Positions 8,403 through 16,594 of a DNA stretch of 45,526 bases are shown here, piece after piece. Below the pieces are notes generated by a model. That model was not told the origin of the DNA and did no database searches. It was given only the letters and a program-made list of their open reading frames with translations. The translations under genes were made by a program, and so were the position numbers. Origin of the DNA: Rhizobium sp. Q54 (GTDB lineage: Bacteria > Pseudomonadota > Alphaproteobacteria > Rhizobiales > Xanthobacteraceae); the NCBI GenBank assembly GCA_945870035.1, contig CAMBQQ010000024.1, positions 1 through 45,526 of the forward strand, written 5' to 3'. The number at the start of each line of letters is the position of its first letter. Positions within the stretch are counted from its first letter, which is position 1.

Positions 8403-8431
8403 CGCCGCCGCGCCTTTTATGCGCGGCGGCG
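8403..8431 (-). terminator. Hairpin with U-tract between the binding-protein gene and livH (terminator/attenuator)
   Basis: A perfect 11-bp inverted repeat: arms 8403-8413 and 8421-8431 (CGCCGCCGCGC / GCGCGGCGGCG) with a 7-base loop. On the minus strand it is followed by TTTT. It lies just after the binding-protein stop. In ABC operons such a hairpin usually lets the binding-protein mRNA accumulate above the permease part by partial termination or 3' protection. Confidence 0.72.
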
Positions 8432-8460
8432 CCTTTCCGTGTCAAATTTATCTCAGGCGA

Positions 8461-9669
8461 TCAAGAGCCGCAGCGGCCGATCTTGAGAACCTTGCACTCG
8501 TCCTTGACGGCCTTGGTGGTGCCAAGAACCTTGATGCCAAGCTTGCCATCCGGCTTGCGGATGACTTCCATGGCATGCTCGTCCTGCACGATGTCACGCG
8601 TCGCCGGATCGATCATCACGTCGCCGCGCGGGCTCTTGGTCTTCCACCCCTTCATCGCCTCGACGAACTTGGCGCCATCGGCGACATTGCCATTGAGCTT
8701 CTTGATGGTGTCGAAGATCGCGTGCATCGTGTCCCAACCGGCGGCAGACATGAAGTCCGGATAGGAGTCCTTGCCGTATTCCTTATGCCAAGCTTCGGTG
8801 AACGCCTTGTTCTCGGCATTGTCGAGATCGACCGCATAATTGCCCATGACGATGGTGCCGATGACGGCATCGCCCATGTCCTGCAACTTGTTGTCGGGGA
8901 TCAAATCCAGCGGCCCGATCAGCTTGATGCCGGCCTTGCGCATGCCGAGTTCGCCATAAGCCTTAGCCACGCCGGTCGCGTGGGCGCCCGACGGGATGAA
9001 GACGTACATGCAATCCGGCTTGCTATCCTTGATGCGCTGGAAGAACGGCGTGAAATCCGGCACCTGCACCGGGCTGCCGAGCGGGATCGAGTCAGTAACT
9101 TTGCCGCCGGCCTTCTCGAAACCGGCCTTGAAAGCGTCGGTCGAATCCTTGCCCGGCGGGAAGTCGGTGTAAGCCACGGCAACCGTCTTGCAACCGATCT
9201 TGTCGAAGGCAAAGGGCCCCATCGGATAGCCGTGGTGCCACATGCTGAAAGACAGGCGCGTGATATAAGGCGACAGGTTGGTGATCCAGGCGGTGCCGGC
9301 ATTGGCGATGACCATTGGAATCTTGGCCTGAGTGACGACCGGTGCGACCGCGATCGCCGATGGCGAGAAATTGAAGCCGGTCAAAATCTGCACTTTGTCA
9401 TTGGTGATCAGTTCGGTAGTGACCGTCTTGGCGTTGGCACCGGTCGGCGGGCCCTCGTCGCGCTTGACGAGCGTGACAGTGTGCGGCGCGATGTCCTTGG
9501 CGTGCAACTTGACGTAGAGGTCGAACGCCTTGTCGATCTGCTGGCCGAGGTCGGCATTGGCGCCGCTGAAGGCCAGCACGACGCCGATCTTGATATTTTC
9601 GGCCTGGGCGGTGGTGCCGCCCAATGCCAGAGCGAGGGCGGCAGTGCCGGCCCATTTCAGCATTTTCAT
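8461..9669 (-). CDS. LIV-type (HAAT) ABC transporter periplasmic substrate-binding protein
   Basis: Periplasmic solute receptor of 402 residues, fold type I (Peripla_BP_6). The first 23 residues form a Sec signal peptide (KMLKWAG, a hydrophobic core, then TTAQA before the mature ENIKIG). The motif IGVVLAFSGANADLGQQ is the usual start of the mature domain. The start ATG 9669 follows GGGAGAGAG. It leads the operon with livHMGF, a MetE-core protein and an M24 enzyme. The ligand cannot be read from sequence; the partner enzymes argue for something other than simple branched-chain amino acids. Two palindromes lie in the upstream region (9687-9712 and 9824-9844), so control by a repressor or activator is likely. 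Confidence 0.9.
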   Translation of the reverse strand: MKMLKWAGTAALALALGGTTAQAENIKIGVVLAFSGANADLGQQIDKAFDLYVKLHAKDIAPHTVTLVKRDEGPPTGANAKTVTTELITNDKVQILTGFNFSPSAIAVAPVVTQAKIPMVIANAGTAWITNLSPYITRLSFSMWHHGYPMGPFAFDKIGCKTVAVAYTDFPPGKDSTDAFKAGFEKAGGKVTDSIPLGSPVQVPDFTPFFQRIKDSKPDCMYVFIPSGAHATGVAKAYGELGMRKAGIKLIGPLDLIPDNKLQDMGDAVIGTIVMGNYAVDLDNAENKAFTEAWHKEYGKDSYPDFMSAAGWDTMHAIFDTIKKLNGNVADGAKFVEAMKGWKTKSPRGDVMIDPATRDIVQDEHAMEVIRKPDGKLGIKVLGTTKAVKDECKVLKIGRCGS

Positions 9670-9686
9670 CGTCTCTCTCCCTGCGC

Positions 9687-9712
9687 GAATTAGTTGGGTA
9701 TCCCACTAATTC
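9687..9712. promoter_or_regulatory. Palindrome 18 bases upstream of the LIV operon start codon
   Basis: The inverted repeat GAATTAG(T)TGGG-TAT-CCCACTAATTC has 11 paired positions and one bulged base. It lies 17 bases before the start codon and overlaps the 5' leader. This fits an operator for a dimeric regulator (for example GntR or TetR type) or a leader hairpin. No regulator gene adjoins. Confidence 0.5.
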
Positions 9713-9823
9713 AATTGGCGAACTTTAACCAGCCGCTAGACCGGTTATTTTTGCCCCTTGTGTGCAAGGTGTACTACATCGGAGTCTGACGTCAATGCGG
9801 CGCCTGTCCGTGCCGGCGCAGCA

Positions 9824-9844
9824 ATGTACCGAAACCCGGTACAT
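9824..9844. promoter_or_regulatory. Perfect palindrome in the LIV operon upstream region
   Basis: ATGTACCG-AAACC-CGGTACAT: 8-bp perfect arms with a 5-base spacer, about 155 bases before the binding-protein start and 50 bases after the diguanylate cyclase stop. The symmetry is that of an operator. It could also be a weak terminator for the cyclase gene, but no U-tract follows. Confidence 0.45.
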
Positions 9845-9896
9845 GCGCCGTACCCGGCCGACGGCTGACATGTTACTGAGTTCGTAGATTGTCGCG

Positions 9897-11138
9897 TCAG
9901 GCTGCGCTTTGCGCCGCGGCTTGCTCGATTTCGGCGGCCAGAGGCTGCGCCCGCCCCTCGTCCTTGCGCTTCAACAGCATATCGAGCGAGGCGACCTCGA
10001 CGCGGTTGCGGCCGTTTTCCTTGGCGAAATACAACGCCTGGTCCGCCTGCGCCAATAGCTCGGCGACATCGAGCATATCGCCCTCGCAATGCACCACGCC
10101 GATGCTGACAGTGGCGCACACTGGCCGGCCGTCGACTTCCTGCGCCGCCTTGGCGAAGCCTTCGCGGATGCGCTCGGCCACCGCCAGCGCCTTGTCGTGG
10201 CTGGTGTCGTACAGCACCGCGGCGAATTCCTCGCCGCCGATGCGGCCGATCAGATCGGCGCCGCGCACGGATTCCTGGGTGGTCGCGGCGAAGATTTGCA
10301 GCACCCGGTCGCCGAGCGCGTGACCGAACCGGTCGTTGATCGTCTTGAAGTGATCGAGATCGACCAGCAGCACCGTGGTCGGGCGCGGATTGGCGCCGTG
10401 CCGCTTGGCGATATCGCCGGCTTCCTGAAGGAAGGCGCGGCGATTGGCAATGCCGGTCAAGGGATCGACCATTGCCGCGGTCCGATGGCGCAGTTCGGTG
10501 CGCTCTTTGGCCATCGCCAGAAGTATGAAGGCAACGGAAATCGTGAACAGCAACGCCTCGAAGCTCAGGACGGTCAGCCAGACGCTGCCGAAGATATTGT
10601 CGCTAGTCGGCGACCAGGGCAGCATGGTGAACAAGGGCGTGCGCAGCAGAAACAGCGCGCCATGGGCAAACAGCATGAAGATTGCCGGCCAGCGCGATAC
10701 CAAAGCTTCGCTGCGGCCGCGCCAGAATTCGTACGCGGTCAGCCAGGTGTAAGCGGTAATGATGGCGGAGGCCGTCATGGCGCGCAGCTCGACGGCTTCC
10801 GCCATCAAGGGCAAGCGGCACACCAGAAGCCACAGCACCGCGCCGGTGACCAGATAGACCGGCTCGACCGGACGCCCGTCGAACACGCGCGCGCCGGTCC
10901 AGGTGATGGCAAAAGCGGTGAACAGCAACGCATTGGCGAGATCGATGGTGATCAGTTCCGGCGCCGAGCCGTACATGCCGAACAGCACGATCGAGGCGGC
11001 GCGCGCCAGATGGGCAAACCCCCACCACGCCACGGCACGGATCGCCATGTTCTGCGCCCACGCAAACAGCAGAAGCAACCCGAGGATCGCCTCCACATAA
11101 ATGGTCACCATGAACAGCGTGTTGACGTCGAGATTCAT
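9897..11138 (-). CDS. Membrane-bound diguanylate cyclase (GGDEF)
   Basis: Makes cyclic di-GMP from two GTP. The protein has 413 residues. The N-terminal 210 residues hold about six hydrophobic segments with no recognised sensor signature. A GGDEF domain follows from about 222 to 390. The active-site motif is GGEEF at 301-305, a functional variant. The inhibitory I-site RxxD is intact (Arg292-Asp295, five residues before the motif), so product inhibition is expected. The metal- and substrate-contact segment DLDHFKTINDRFGH is present. It is transcribed alone, divergent from cysK across a 316 bp gap and upstream of the LIV operon on the same strand. What the membrane part senses is unknown. Confidence 0.9.
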   Translation of the reverse strand: MNLDVNTLFMVTIYVEAILGLLLLFAWAQNMAIRAVAWWGFAHLARAASIVLFGMYGSAPELITIDLANALLFTAFAITWTGARVFDGRPVEPVYLVTGAVLWLLVCRLPLMAEAVELRAMTASAIITAYTWLTAYEFWRGRSEALVSRWPAIFMLFAHGALFLLRTPLFTMLPWSPTSDNIFGSVWLTVLSFEALLFTISVAFILLAMAKERTELRHRTAAMVDPLTGIANRRAFLQEAGDIAKRHGANPRPTTVLLVDLDHFKTINDRFGHALGDRVLQIFAATTQESVRGADLIGRIGGEEFAAVLYDTSHDKALAVAERIREGFAKAAQEVDGRPVCATVSIGVVHCEGDMLDVAELLAQADQALYFAKENGRNRVEVASLDMLLKRKDEGRAQPLAAEIEQAAAQSAA

Positions 11139-11454
11139 CGCAATCGATCGCCTACTTGAAATGGCCCGGCTTGATCTGCGCGCGTGGCACTAGAATTAGC
11201 GCCAGCCCGGAAAAAAGGTGTGAACGTCCCATAATACCGCTCGCCATTGCGCGAATATGGTTTCGGAGAGGTTTCCAAGACGGCCCGAGCGAGCGCGCAG
11301 AAGACGTTTTGCCCGTTTCCAAGGCAAAAACGCCCGAGTTCTTCCCCGCCGGCACCTCTTTGCAGGACGATCGCACGCGATTATTTAGCGGTCTTGTGAC
11401 GGCGGGAGGCCTCCATTAGGGTTCTGGGCCGTCTCCGCAGGAACCCGAACCGTT
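11139..11454. promoter_or_regulatory. Divergent intergenic region between the diguanylate cyclase and cysK
   Basis: This 316 bp stretch holds no convincing gene; short frames here lack family features. It must contain both outward promoters. A hairpin at 11305-11332 pairs CGTTTTGCC with GGCAAAAACG (one bulged A). An AGGA at 11441-11444 lies 10 bases before the cysK ATG. No riboswitch that I know was recognised. Confidence 0.5.
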
Positions 11455-12495
11455 ATGCAAACTCGCAACGGCATCGTCGAAGCCATCGGCCACACGCCCC
11501 TCATCAAGCTCAAGCGCGCCTCCGAAGACACCGGCTGCACGATCCTCGGCAAGGCCGAGTTCATGAACCCCGGCGGTTCGGTCAAGGACCGTGCCGGCCG
11601 GCAGATGATCCTCGAGGCCGAAGCGCGCGGCGAGTTGCGACCCGGCGGACTGGTGGTGGAATCGACGGCCGGCAATACCGGCATTGGCCTGGCGCTGGTC
11701 GCCAATGCGCGCGGCTACCGCACGCTCATCGTGATCCCGGACACGCAGAGCCAGGAAAAGAAAGACTTTCTGCGGCTGTGCGGCGCCGAGCTCATCGAAG
11801 TGCCGGCGCTGCCTTTCGCCAATCCGAACAATTACCAGCATGTCGGCCGCAGGCTCGCCGACCAGTTGCGCAAGACCGAGAAGAACGGCGTGCTGTTCGC
11901 CGATCAATGGAACAACCTCGACAACAGCAAGGCGCATTACGTCTCGACCGGCCCGGAAATCTGGGACGACACGTCCGGCAAGGTCGATGCGTTCATCTGC
12001 TCGGTCGGCTCCGGCGGCACGCTGGCCGGCGTCTCGACGTTTCTCAAGGAAAAGAACAAGAACATCACCATCGGCGTCGCCGATCCGCGCGGCGCGGCGA
12101 TGTTCAACTACTTCGACCATGGCGACCCGAAAGTGACCGAAGGCGGCTCGATCACCGAAGGCATCGGCCTCGCCCGCGTCACGGCCATCGTCGAACAGAT
12201 GAAAGTCGACAAGGCCTATCTCATTCCCGACGAGGAAGCCGTGCCGATCGTGTTCGATCTGCTCGAACATGAAGGGCTCTGTCTCGGCGGCTCGTCCGGG
12301 ATCAACATCGCCGGCGCCGTCCGTCTCGCCAAGGATCTCGGCCCCGGCCACACCATCGTAACGGTGCTGTGCGACGGCGGCGCGCGCTATCAATCGAAAC
12401 TGTTCAATCCGGAATTCCTGCGCGGCAAGAAATTGCCGGTGCCGGACTGGCTGGAGCGCAAGTCCGATCTCAAACCGCCCTTCGTCGACAAATAG
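11455..12495 (+). CDS. cysK: Cysteine synthase A (O-acetylserine sulfhydrylase)
   Basis: A PLP enzyme making cysteine from O-acetylserine and sulfide in the cytoplasm; 346 residues. Lys44 in NPGGSVKDRAG is the Schiff-base lysine. STAGNTG is the substrate-binding loop and GSGGT binds the PLP phosphate. The C-terminus is somewhat longer than the roughly 310 residues of enteric CysK, as in many alphaproteobacterial versions. A cystathionine-beta-synthase-like side reaction cannot be excluded, but no CBS or heme domain is present. It is followed 8 bases later by the AlaX gene, so both are probably cotranscribed. metC and the sulfurtransferase in the same window also serve sulfur amino-acid metabolism. 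Confidence 0.9.
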   Translation: MQTRNGIVEAIGHTPLIKLKRASEDTGCTILGKAEFMNPGGSVKDRAGRQMILEAEARGELRPGGLVVESTAGNTGIGLALVANARGYRTLIVIPDTQSQEKKDFLRLCGAELIEVPALPFANPNNYQHVGRRLADQLRKTEKNGVLFADQWNNLDNSKAHYVSTGPEIWDDTSGKVDAFICSVGSGGTLAGVSTFLKEKNKNITIGVADPRGAAMFNYFDHGDPKVTEGGSITEGIGLARVTAIVEQMKVDKAYLIPDEEAVPIVFDLLEHEGLCLGGSSGINIAGAVRLAKDLGPGHTIVTVLCDGGARYQSKLFNPEFLRGKKLPVPDWLERKSDLKPPFVDK

Positions 12496-12503
12496 GTTGC
12501 GCG

Positions 12504-13220
12504 ATGCCGACCGATTGCCTGTTTCGCGAAGACTCCTACCTGAAGGATTGCGAGGCGCGCGTCGTCGCCGTCACCGAGCAAGGCGGCGTCGTGCTGGACC
12601 GCACCGTGTTCTATGCCAATTCCGGCGGCCAGCCGGGCGATACCGGCGCCCTCGTCATGGCCGATGGCACGCGCCTGCCAGTCGGGAACGCGATCTTCAC
12701 CGACGCCGCCAAAAGCGAGATCGCGCATGTCCTCGCTGCCGGCGCGCCGGCGCCTCAGGTTGGCGATCAAGTGCGAGCCGAAATCGATTGGGACAAGCGC
12801 TATGGCCGCATGCGCATGCATACCGCGCTGCATCTGTTGTCGGCGGCGTTGCCCTACGCGGTCACCGCCGGTTCGGTCGGCGATAGCGACGGCCGGCTGG
12901 ATTTCGATATTCCCGATGCCGGGCTGGACAAGGACGTCATCACCGCAAAACTCGCAGAAATGATCGCGACCGATGCCGCCGTCACCAGCCGCTGGATCAG
13001 CGATGAAGAACTCGAAGCCAATCCCGGCCTCGTCAAAACCATGTCGGTCAAGCCGCCGATGGGCACGGGCAAAGTGCGGCTCATCGACATTGCCGGCCTC
13101 GATCTGCAACCATGCGGCGGCACGCATGTGCGCCAGTTAAGCGAAATCGGCGCGGTCAAGATCACCGGCATCGAGAAAAAAGGCAAGCAGAACCGCCGCG
13201 TGCGGATCGCGCTTGGCTGA
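12504..13220 (+). CDS. alaX: Alanyl-tRNA editing protein (AlaX)
   Basis: A free-standing homologue of the AlaRS editing domain that hydrolyses Ser-tRNA(Ala) or Gly-tRNA(Ala). It has 238 residues from ATG 12504. The zinc-site motifs are both present: HxxxH at His106-His110 (HTALH) and CxxxH at Cys204-His208 (CGGTH). The N-terminal NSGGQPGDTG is the conserved glycine-rich motif of the second-domain fold, which fits the medium-length AlaX-M class. A longer in-frame extension into cysK exists but is not credible. The stop is 11 bases from the end of the convergent beta-lactamase gene. Confidence 0.88.
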   Translation: MPTDCLFREDSYLKDCEARVVAVTEQGGVVLDRTVFYANSGGQPGDTGALVMADGTRLPVGNAIFTDAAKSEIAHVLAAGAPAPQVGDQVRAEIDWDKRYGRMRMHTALHLLSAALPYAVTAGSVGDSDGRLDFDIPDAGLDKDVITAKLAEMIATDAAVTSRWISDEELEANPGLVKTMSVKPPMGTGKVRLIDIAGLDLQPCGGTHVRQLSEIGAVKITGIEKKGKQNRRVRIALG

Positions 13221-13231
13221 CGCGGCAGCCG

Positions 13232-14386
13232 TTATTGCAGCTGTGAGAATATCTCGTGCGCGGCCTTGACCCGCGCCTCGTTCGGATAGCCTTTGTTGGC
13301 CAGCATGACGATGCCGAGTTTTTTGTCCGGCACATAGGCGACATAAGCGCCAAAGCCGCCGGTCGACCCCGTCTTGTTGAGAATGACATCGCCGCGCGGC
13401 GGCATCGGCGGTTCGATCGCCGTCGCCGGATTGGCGTTGTAGATCATCTTGCCCGAATTGCCGCTGACGATTTTATCCAGCGCGACCGGATAAGGGTATT
13501 GCTCCCAGATCAGATCCTGAATCAATTCGCCGGAACGGAAATAGCCGGTATGCGTCGCCATCACCGCGCGGGCGATTTTTTCCGGCACCGTGTGCATTCC
13601 CATGTTCACTTCGATGTAACGCAGCATGTCGACGGCATTCGACTTCACACCATAGGCTTCATTGCCGAGCAAGGCCGGATTGACCCGCACCGGCCTGTCG
13701 TCCCGGTTATAGCCCCAAGCATAGGTGTTCATCTGCGCCGCCGGCACATTGATGTAAGTGCGCTTCAGTCCGAGGTCGGGAAACAACCGCTTTTCCATCA
13801 ACGTCTCGAACGGCGCGCCCATGACTTTGGCGCCGATGACGCCCAGAAGGCCGATGCTGGGATTGGCGTAACTGCGCGATGTACCCGGCGGGTCTTTCGG
13901 CTTCCAGGCGCGAAAATAGGCGACAAGCTGTTTCTGGTCTTTCACCGCGCCGGGCAGTTGCAGCGGGAAGCCGCCGGCCGTATGCGTGGCGAGATCCAGA
14001 AGCCGCACATTATCGAGCGCACTGCCTTTCAGCTCCGGCATATGCCGGCTGACCTTGTCGCTCAGCGACAGTTTGCCCTCGCCTTCGGCATAGGTCACGA
14101 GAGTCGCGGTGAACGTCTTGCTGATGGAGCCGAGTTCAAACAAGGTGTCACGCGTAACCGGCACTTTCTTGCCTTTCGACGAGACGCCGTAATCGATGAA
14201 ATATCGCTTGCCGTCGAGCGTCACGCCGACCGCCATGCCGGGAATGCCGTATCGTTCGAGAACCGGCTTGATCGCCGCATCGACAGCCTGCCGCATTTTG
14301 ACGTCCGTCTCGGCGGCGGCGGCAAAGCCGCTGGAGAGCCAAATGGCGGCAGCGAGCGCGGCGGCAGTCTTGCGATAAAAGTGCAT
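13232..14386 (-). CDS. Class C (AmpC-type) serine beta-lactamase
   Basis: A periplasmic serine hydrolase of 384 residues from ATG 14386. A Sec signal peptide covers about residues 1-25 and ends AAAA before ETDVK. All three class C motifs are present and correctly spaced: SISK at 87-90 with nucleophile Ser87, YAN at 173-175, and KTG at 338-340 (NKTGSTGGFG). The whole length resembles AmpC enzymes rather than the looser esterase or PBP relatives. Beta-lactam hydrolysis is therefore likely but not proven. No divergent LysR (AmpR) gene adjoins, so classical AmpR induction is not evident here. It lies 11 bases downstream of the small monooxygenase-fold gene and is probably cotranscribed with it. 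Confidence 0.87.
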   Translation of the reverse strand: MHFYRKTAAALAAAIWLSSGFAAAAETDVKMRQAVDAAIKPVLERYGIPGMAVGVTLDGKRYFIDYGVSSKGKKVPVTRDTLFELGSISKTFTATLVTYAEGEGKLSLSDKVSRHMPELKGSALDNVRLLDLATHTAGGFPLQLPGAVKDQKQLVAYFRAWKPKDPPGTSRSYANPSIGLLGVIGAKVMGAPFETLMEKRLFPDLGLKRTYINVPAAQMNTYAWGYNRDDRPVRVNPALLGNEAYGVKSNAVDMLRYIEVNMGMHTVPEKIARAVMATHTGYFRSGELIQDLIWEQYPYPVALDKIVSGNSGKMIYNANPATAIEPPMPPRGDVILNKTGSTGGFGAYVAYVPDKKLGIVMLANKGYPNEARVKAAHEIFSQLQ

Positions 14387-14397
14387 CAGCAAATGCC

Positions 14398-14718
14398 TCA
14401 AATGGCTTCGCGGCTGTCGCGAACTTCGTAATGCTGCGAGCGCGCATCGAAGCGCTTGAGCACGGCGCGCGCCGCGGGCGGCACCACGGCGGTTTCGTAA
14501 TCGGCGCCGGCAAAAGCCCTGATGGCCTCGAGCGTGTCGAACCACATGATTGTGACGAATTCGACCTCGTCGCCGACTACCGCGCGGCCAAGCTCGATGC
14601 GCACGAAACCGGGAATGGCGCGGCCGACGATGCCGGGGAAGATTTCCTCGCGCAGCAAGGCCTCATAGGATTCGGCATTCTGCGGCGTCGTCCATCCGCG
14701 CCAGATGCGGCAGATCAT
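14398..14718 (-). CDS. Antibiotic biosynthesis monooxygenase-like (dimeric alpha-beta barrel) small protein
   Basis: A protein of 106 residues from ATG 14718, chosen because GGAG lies 6 bases upstream; ATG 14724 is an alternative. Features such as the N-terminal [10 protein letters not shown], the central GFVRIELGR and [16 protein letters not shown] fit the ABM-type ferredoxin-like fold, where a Trp-Phe pair in strand 3 is common. Members range from quinol monooxygenases to heme-degrading or purely structural proteins, so no reaction is assigned. It precedes the beta-lactamase gene on the same strand with an 11-base gap. The functional link between the two is unknown. Confidence 0.65.
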   Translation of the reverse strand: MICRIWRGWTTPQNAESYEALLREEIFPGIVGRAIPGFVRIELGRAVVGDEVEFVTIMWFDTLEAIRAFAGADYETAVVPPAARAVLKRFDARSQHYEVRDSREAI

Positions 14719-14839
14719 TTTCATCTCCAAGCTTGCCAGCGCCGTGGCGCGGGCCCTATCTATCGTGCAACCTTTGGCAGCGCGGGCCGTTGCCGTAGAC
14801 TGCCTTCACGCACAATATGTCCGAAATCTGGAGTTAAAG

Positions 14840-15694
14840 ATGGCCGAACACACCCCCGCGAGCCAATGGCTTAAATCCACCGAATGGCTGGCCGGACAGA
14901 TCGGCAAACCGGGCGTATCGGTGGTCGACGGCTCGTATTACCTGTCGACGCAGAAGCGCGACGGCAAGGCCGAGTATCTCGAAGGCCATATTCCAGGCGC
15001 GGCGTTCTTCGACATCAACGAAATCGCCGACCGCTCCACCGACCTGCCGCACATGCTGCCAGGGCCGAAGCAATTCGGCGACGCCGTCGGCGCGCTCGGC
15101 ATCACCGACACCGATACCATCGTCGTCTATGACGGCCTCGGCCTATTTTCCGCGCCGCGCGTGTGGTGGACCTTCCGCATCATGGGCGCCAACAACGTGT
15201 TCATTCTCGACGGCGGCCTGCCGGCCTGGAAAGCGGAAAACCGCCCGCTCGAAAAGGGCGAGACCAAGCGCAAGCCCTCAACGTTCAACGCCGATATGGC
15301 AACCGGCGCAGTGTCGATGCATGGCGACGTGCAAATGGCGCTCAACGGCACCGACATTCAGGTGGTCGATGCCCGGCCCGCCGGCCGCTTTGCCGGCCGC
15401 GATCCGGAGCCACGGCCCGGCCTGCGCCCCGGCCACATGCCCGGCGCCTTCAACGTGCCGTCCAGCGAACTGATCGACAATGGCCGTCTCGCCGCGCCGG
15501 ACAAGATCGCCGCCGCCTTCAAGAAGGCCGGCGTCGATACCGACAGACCGATCATTACCACTTGCGGTTCCGGCGTGTCGGCCGTGATCCTCTCGCTTGG
15601 TCTCGATGCGCTCGGCAAGAAACTGGCGCCGGTCTATGACGGCTCGTGGTCGGAATGGGGCGCGCGACCGGACCTCGAGGTGATCAAGGACTAA
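14840..15694 (+). CDS. sseA: 3-mercaptopyruvate sulfurtransferase (two rhodanese domains)
   Basis: Transfers sulfur from 3-mercaptopyruvate to a thiol or cyanide. It has 284 residues from ATG 14840, which follows GGAG at 7-base spacing; the longer frame upstream is not needed. The N-terminal rhodanese domain (about 10-130) is inactive and structural. The C-terminal domain carries the active-site loop CGSGV with Cys242. The CG[S/T]GV loop distinguishes mercaptopyruvate sulfurtransferases from thiosulfate rhodaneses (CRxGx[R/T]). The gene is single, with the hairpin at 15746-15772 between it and the convergent aap operon. Confidence 0.88.
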   Translation: MAEHTPASQWLKSTEWLAGQIGKPGVSVVDGSYYLSTQKRDGKAEYLEGHIPGAAFFDINEIADRSTDLPHMLPGPKQFGDAVGALGITDTDTIVVYDGLGLFSAPRVWWTFRIMGANNVFILDGGLPAWKAENRPLEKGETKRKPSTFNADMATGAVSMHGDVQMALNGTDIQVVDARPAGRFAGRDPEPRPGLRPGHMPGAFNVPSSELIDNGRLAAPDKIAAAFKKAGVDTDRPIITTCGSGVSAVILSLGLDALGKKLAPVYDGSWSEWGARPDLEVIKD

Positions 15695-15745
15695 TACGTC
15701 GTCCCTGCCATCCACGACTTTTTATTTTCTGCATGAAGTCTAAGA

Positions 15746-15772
15746 CGTGGATGCCCGAATTCCGGGTCCACG
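15746..15772. terminator. Hairpin between convergent sseA and aapP (bidirectional terminator or repeat)
   Basis: The inverted repeat CGTGGatgCCCG...CCGGGtCCACG lies in the 111 bp gap between two convergent genes, with a T-rich run (15720-15728) on the sseA side. The motif looks like a dispersed alphaproteobacterial palindrome reused as a terminator. Pairing is imperfect. Confidence 0.5.
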
Positions 15773-15805
15773 CTTAAACATTACGTCGCGGAACGACAGC
15801 ACGTC

Positions 15806-16582
15806 CTAATGCAAAATCTGGCTGAGAAACAGCTTGGTGCGCTCGTGCTGCGGGTTGGCGAAGAATTCCTTCGGCTCGTTCATCTCGATGATCTGCCCGG
15901 CGTCCATGAACACGACGCGGTTGGCGACCTGACGGGCGAAACCCATTTCGTGCGTCACGCACAGCATGGTCATGCCCTCTTCCGCCAGGCTGACCATGGT
16001 ATCGAGCACTTCCTTGACCATTTCCGGATCGAGCGCCGAGGTCGGCTCGTCGAACAGCATGATCTTCGGGCTCATGCACAAAGCGCGCGCGATGGCGACG
16101 CGCTGCTGCTGGCCGCCCGACAACTGGCCGGGAAACTTGCCGGCCTGTTCCGGGATCTTGACCCGCTCGAGGTAATGCATGGCGATTTCTTCGGCCTCAT
16201 GCTTGGGCATCTTGCGCACCCAGATCGGCGCCAGGGTGCAATTCTCCAGCACAGTGAGATGCGGAAACAAATTGAAGTGCTGGAACACCATGCCGACCTC
16301 GCGGCGCACTTCGTCGATCTTCTTGAGATCCTCGGTCAGTTCCATGCCGTCGACGATGATGCGGCCCTTCTGGTGCTCCTCGAGCCGGTTGATGCAGCGG
16401 ATCATGGTCGATTTGCCGGAGCCGGACGGTCCGCAGATGACGATGCGCTCGCCGCCCATCACCTTGAGGTTGATGTCGCGCAGCACATGGAAACTGCCGT
16501 ACCACTTGTTCATGCCGATGATCTCGACGGCCGTTTCATGGGCCAGGCGAGTCGGCTTGATATTGAGCGCGGATGTGTTCAC
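15806..16582 (-). CDS. aapP: General L-amino acid ABC transporter, ATP-binding protein AapP
   Basis: ATPase of the polar amino-acid (PAAT) importer, 258 residues. Walker A is GPSGSGKST, the signature [15 protein letters not shown], Walker [15 protein letters not shown], and the switch His lies in [10 protein letters not shown]. The start is GTG 16582, preceded by AAGGTGAC. It lies 12 bases after aapM. The combination with AapQ and AapM, which are longer than usual PAAT permeases, identifies the Aap broad-range amino-acid system known from Rhizobium leguminosarum rather than a glutamine-specific GlnQ. Confidence 0.9.
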   Translation of the reverse strand: MNTSALNIKPTRLAHETAVEIIGMNKWYGSFHVLRDINLKVMGGERIVICGPSGSGKSTMIRCINRLEEHQKGRIIVDGMELTEDLKKIDEVRREVGMVFQHFNLFPHLTVLENCTLAPIWVRKMPKHEAEEIAMHYLERVKIPEQAGKFPGQLSGGQQQRVAIARALCMSPKIMLFDEPTSALDPEMVKEVLDTMVSLAEEGMTMLCVTHEMGFARQVANRVVFMDAGQIIEMNEPKEFFANPQHERTKLFLSQILH

Positions 16583-16594
16583 AGCGTCACCTTT

